From Oscillospiraceae bacterium (GTDB taxonomy: Bacteria > Bacillota > Clostridia > Oscillospirales > Ruminococcaceae): a stretch of 8,936 nt of DNA. The stretch spans positions 1-8,936 of the forward strand of contig CAAFHY010000137.1 of NCBI GenBank assembly GCA_900762805.1, written 5' to 3'. Shown here in pieces: positions 6,894 to 8,936 of this stretch (within the stretch, counting starts at the first letter, position 1; each line of letters starts with the position of its first letter). Below the pieces are notes generated by a model. It did not search any database. It saw only the letters and a program-made list of their open reading frames with translations, and was not told the DNA's origin. A program made the position numbers and the translations under genes.

Positions 6894-7273
6894 CGGGTGG
6901 GGCTGGGCAGCAGTCGGTCTAATCGCATCTTCCCGATCGCCGCCGTGATATCTCGCCGAGCGGGGTGCGGCATGAATCGCCGGGGTCTGTTAGGAAATGG
7001 CCCCCATTGGAAAGAAATTGACACCGGAGAGAAATCGACGATAACGAGCCGTAATAAACAGCCCCTGCCGGAGAAAAATTGATGATAAATAGCAGTGAGC
7101 TGCTTGAATGAAAAAGGGCATGCCGCCTTAACAGCACCGCGGCAGGAGGATATGTCCCTCCGGCCTGACACCAGCCGCCGGACAGCCCCGTGAAAACGAC
7201 AGAAAAAGCGGCCGCATCGCCGCCTTCCTGCCGTCCCCCATCTCCAGTCTCCGACCCGCCGCTCAGCGGCAGC
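6894..7273. other. Non-coding stretch between ATPase terminator and repeat array
   Basis: I see no credible gene here on either strand. It turns GC-rich immediately after the array. It contains the 26-base repeat pair described separately, a small palindrome AATGG-CCC-CCATT (6996-7008), a plus-strand TTGACA (7018-7023) with only a poor -10 partner and no gene after it, and a hairpin GCCGC-TCA-GCGGC (7258-7270) next to the ATPase terminator. Confidence 0.6.
7024..7093. repeat. Pair of 26-bp imperfect direct repeats
   Basis: Copies at 7024-7049 and 7068-7093 both begin CCGGAGA and match at 21 of 26 positions, 44 bp apart; three of the five differences are transitions. A shorter third copy of the left part (TTGGAAAGAAATTGAC) is at 7007-7022. 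No function is evident. Confidence 0.55.
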
Positions 7274-7313
7274 AAAACGCCCTGCCGCGCAGAACAGCCG
7301 CGCGGCAGGGCGT
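7274..7313 (-). terminator. Rho-independent terminator of the ATPase gene
   Basis: A 14-bp perfect stem (7277-7290 with 7300-7313, 9-base loop) begins 19 bases past the ATPase stop and runs into TTTT on the minus strand. The U-tract is short but the stem is very strong. It separates the ATPase transcript from the lacI operon. Confidence 0.8.
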
Positions 7314-7332
7314 GATATACGGATATGCTGCT

Positions 7333-8538
7333 TTAATATTCGAGGTTCTTCCCGGTCTTTTTATCAAAGACGTGCGCCACATTGCCGCCGAAGATCAGAT
7401 TGACCTCGCTGCCCATCGGGAAATGGGCGGCATCGCCGTTGGTGGGCACGATCACAACGACGTCCTTCCCGTCGGCCGTGATATGCAGATGCACCGAGGA
7501 GCCCATCAGCTCGGAAACATCGACCTTGCCCTTGACGCCGTCGGCGCACAGCACGATATGGTCGGGGCGCACGCCGAGCGTGACCTCCTGCTCCTCGACC
7601 CGGTTAGCAATCAGGCGCTGCTGCTTGTCGTCAGACAGCGTCACGCTGATGCCGCTGACCTCGACGGCATACAGGCCGTTCCTTTTCACAAGGCGGGCGT
7701 CGAGGAAGTTCATCTGCGGCACGCCGATGAAGCCGGCCACAAACAGGTTCGCAGGATGATCGAACACCTCCTGCGGGGTGCCGATCTGCTGAATGAAGCC
7801 GTCCTTCATAATGACGATACGGTCGCCCAGCGTCATGGCCTCGGTCTGGTCATGGGTGACGTAGATAAAGGTGGTGTCGATGCGCTGGCGCAGCTTGATG
7901 ATCTCGGCGCGCATCTGGTTGCGCAGCTTGGCGTCGAGATTGGAAAGCGGCTCATCCATCAGGAAGACGGCCGGGTCGCGCACGATGGCGCGGCCGATGG
8001 CAACGCGCTGACGCTGGCCGCCCGACAGAGCCTTGGGCTTTCTGTCGAGATATTCGGTGATATCAAGGATCTCGGCCGCCTGACGAACCTTGCGGTCTAT
8101 CTCATCCTTGGGCATTTTGACATAGCGAACCTTTCCGTCCTCGCCGGTCTGCGGGAACTTCCGCAGCTTGAGGGAGAAGGCCATGTTCTCATACACCGTC
8201 ATGTGCGGGTAGAGCGCGTAGTTCTGGAAGACCATGGCGATATCGCGGTCCTTGGGTTCAACATCGTTGACCAGCCGATCGCCGATGTACAGCTCGCCTG
8301 AGGTGATATCCTCAAGGCCGGCGATCATGCGCAGCGTTGTTGATTTGCCGCAGCCGGAGGGCCCGACCAGCACGATAAACTCACGGTCGGCGACTTCCAG
8401 ATTGAACTGCTGGACGGCGACGACGCCCTCATCGGTGATCTGGAGATTGCTCTTTTTCTCCTCCTCGCCCTTTTTGGACTTCTTACTCTCGGTGTTGGGG
8501 TATACCTTTTTGATGTTTTTCAGTACTACCGTTGCCAT
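7333..8538 (-). CDS. msmX: Sugar ABC transporter ATP-binding protein (MsmX/UgpC/MalK family)
   Basis: This 401-residue cytoplasmic ATPase powers CUT1 sugar importers and is the obvious engine for the two permeases of this locus. Walker A is GPSGCGKST (59-67), Q-loop Gln105, signature LSGGQ (171-175), Walker B VFLMDEP (191-197, catalytic Glu196), D-loop SNLDAK, and H-loop His229. The C-terminal part (from about 265, FVAGFIGVPQMNF..A) is the regulatory TOBE region. Two insertions stand out: a Lys/Glu-rich stretch at about 16-33 between KVYPN and the conserved VVAVQQFNLEV, and TGEDGKVRYV (131-140) after LKLRKFPQ. The start at 8538 gives the family N-terminus MATVVLKNIKKVYPN but has no ribosome binding site at normal distance; an upstream GTG at 8607 adds 23 unfamiliar residues. 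Such ATPases often serve several importers, which fits its own promoter and terminator. Confidence 0.96.
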   Translation of the reverse strand: MATVVLKNIKKVYPNTESKKSKKGEEEKKSNLQITDEGVVAVQQFNLEVADREFIVLVGPSGCGKSTTLRMIAGLEDITSGELYIGDRLVNDVEPKDRDIAMVFQNYALYPHMTVYENMAFSLKLRKFPQTGEDGKVRYVKMPKDEIDRKVRQAAEILDITEYLDRKPKALSGGQRQRVAIGRAIVRDPAVFLMDEPLSNLDAKLRNQMRAEIIKLRQRIDTTFIYVTHDQTEAMTLGDRIVIMKDGFIQQIGTPQEVFDHPANLFVAGFIGVPQMNFLDARLVKRNGLYAVEVSGISVTLSDDKQQRLIANRVEEQEVTLGVRPDHIVLCADGVKGKVDVSELMGSSVHLHITADGKDVVVIVPTNGDAAHFPMGSEVNLIFGGNVAHVFDKKTGKNLEY

Positions 8539-8726
8539 ATTTTCATGACTGCAGCTGCCTTGCCTCCGCAAAAGCAGCCTCGCATGGGAGCGAAAAAAGT
8601 CCCCCACGCTTTACGGCAGGTCTCCACACTGCCGCACCGCCAGCCACAGCGGCTCTTATCCTCCTTTTTGACCGGGCAGGACATAAAGTGGAGTGCCTCT
8701 GCGCCGGCGGGAATCAGAATACCGTC

Positions 8727-8755
8727 ATTGTAGCACACAATTTTCTCTTATGCAA
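8727..8755 (-). promoter_or_regulatory. Promoter of the ATPase gene, with overlapping dyad
   Basis: On the minus strand, TTGCAT (8750-8755) and TACAAT (8727-8732) are 17 bases apart, with TG-C as an extended -10. An inverted repeat ATTGT-N5-ACAAT (8727-8741) overlaps the -10 and may be an operator. Transcription from about 8720 would leave a leader of about 180 bases. That leader contains a CGGCAG/CTGCCG hairpin (near 8616-8636) and an AAGGAGG (8660-8666) far from the ATPase start. I recognise no riboswitch in it. Confidence 0.6.
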
Positions 8756-8809
8756 GAAAAATTTTAGCTTAATTTACCGACAGGCCGGCGGCCGCCCGCG
8801 CCATGCCGC

Positions 8810-8838
8810 TTGCAAAGACGCGGCGCAGCAATTATAAT
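8810..8838 (+). promoter_or_regulatory. Promoter of the divergent plus-strand gene
   Basis: TTGCAA (8810-8815) and a consensus TATAAT (8833-8838) are 17 bases apart. Transcription would begin near 8845, about 35 bases before the ATG at 8880. It is arranged back-to-back with the ATPase promoter. Confidence 0.78.
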
Positions 8839-8879
8839 AGGGACATAAACGGGATATCATAAACACAGGAGGTTATCAT

Positions 8880-8936
8880 ATGCGTTTTACCGAGATCATC
8901 AAGAGCAAGAGCAAGCCTGCCAAGGCAGCCGGAAAC
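8880..8936 (+). CDS. Start of an unidentified gene, cut by the window edge
   Basis: Only the first 19 codons are present (MRFTEIIKSKSKPAKAAGN). They are basic (five lysines, one arginine), with no signal peptide or membrane segment. The start is well supported by AGGAGGT (8867-8873), six bases before the ATG, and by the consensus promoter upstream. I do not recognise the product. It is divergent from the ATPase gene and need not belong to the sugar locus. Confidence 0.75.
   Translation, partial: MRFTEIIKSKSKPAKAAGN

Noticed and set aside
7018..7039. Plus-strand TTGACA as a promoter.
   Set aside because: The -10 partner is poor and no plus-strand gene follows.

Overview
The window looks like part of the chromosome of a GC-rich Firmicute, most likely a gut-type clostridium of the Oscillospiraceae/Ruminococcaceae kind. 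The reasons are a Gram-positive lipoprotein signal (Leu-Val-Ala-Cys) on a sugar-binding protein, strong AGGAGG-type ribosome binding sites, an MsmX/UgpC-type sugar ATPase, and GC-rich coding sequence broken by AT-rich promoter islands. The taxonomic call is inference; there is no rRNA or marker gene here.

Almost everything is on the minus strand, so the locus reads right to left. From the right: a divergent gene starts at 8880 on the plus strand and runs off the window. Next, on the minus strand, comes an ABC-transporter ATPase (7333-8538) with its own promoter and a good terminator. A roughly 700-base non-coding stretch (6630-7332) follows. It holds two repeat clusters, a strong promoter and a pair of LacI/CcpA-type operators. 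Then come a LacI-family regulator (5616-6629), a solute-binding lipoprotein (4157-5440), an unusual 558-base gap with a 15-bp perfect stem, two membrane permeases joined by a TAATG overlap (2675-3598 and 1833-2675), and a 4-alpha-glucanotransferase (282-1805).

Together these form an alpha-glucan (maltodextrin-type) uptake and use locus. The lipoprotein captures the oligosaccharide and the two permeases form the channel. The nearby MsmX-type ATPase is the natural candidate to power them, since no other ATPase gene is visible. The glucanotransferase disproportionates the imported maltodextrin, and the LacI-family protein controls expression and probably represses its own promoter. The substrate is inferred mainly from the glucanotransferase; the transport proteins alone show only the CUT1 carbohydrate class.

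The genes belong to known families and I see no clear novel protein system. The least explained feature is an AT-rich array of five in-phase 24-bp units (6774-6893) just upstream of the lacI-type promoter. Its idealised unit is the dyad TTCGTCA-N3-TGACGAA, which suggests a second regulator. Other points for follow-up are the long malE-malF gap, the charged N-terminal insert in the ATPase, and the ATPase's long leader, which lacks a normally placed ribosome binding site.
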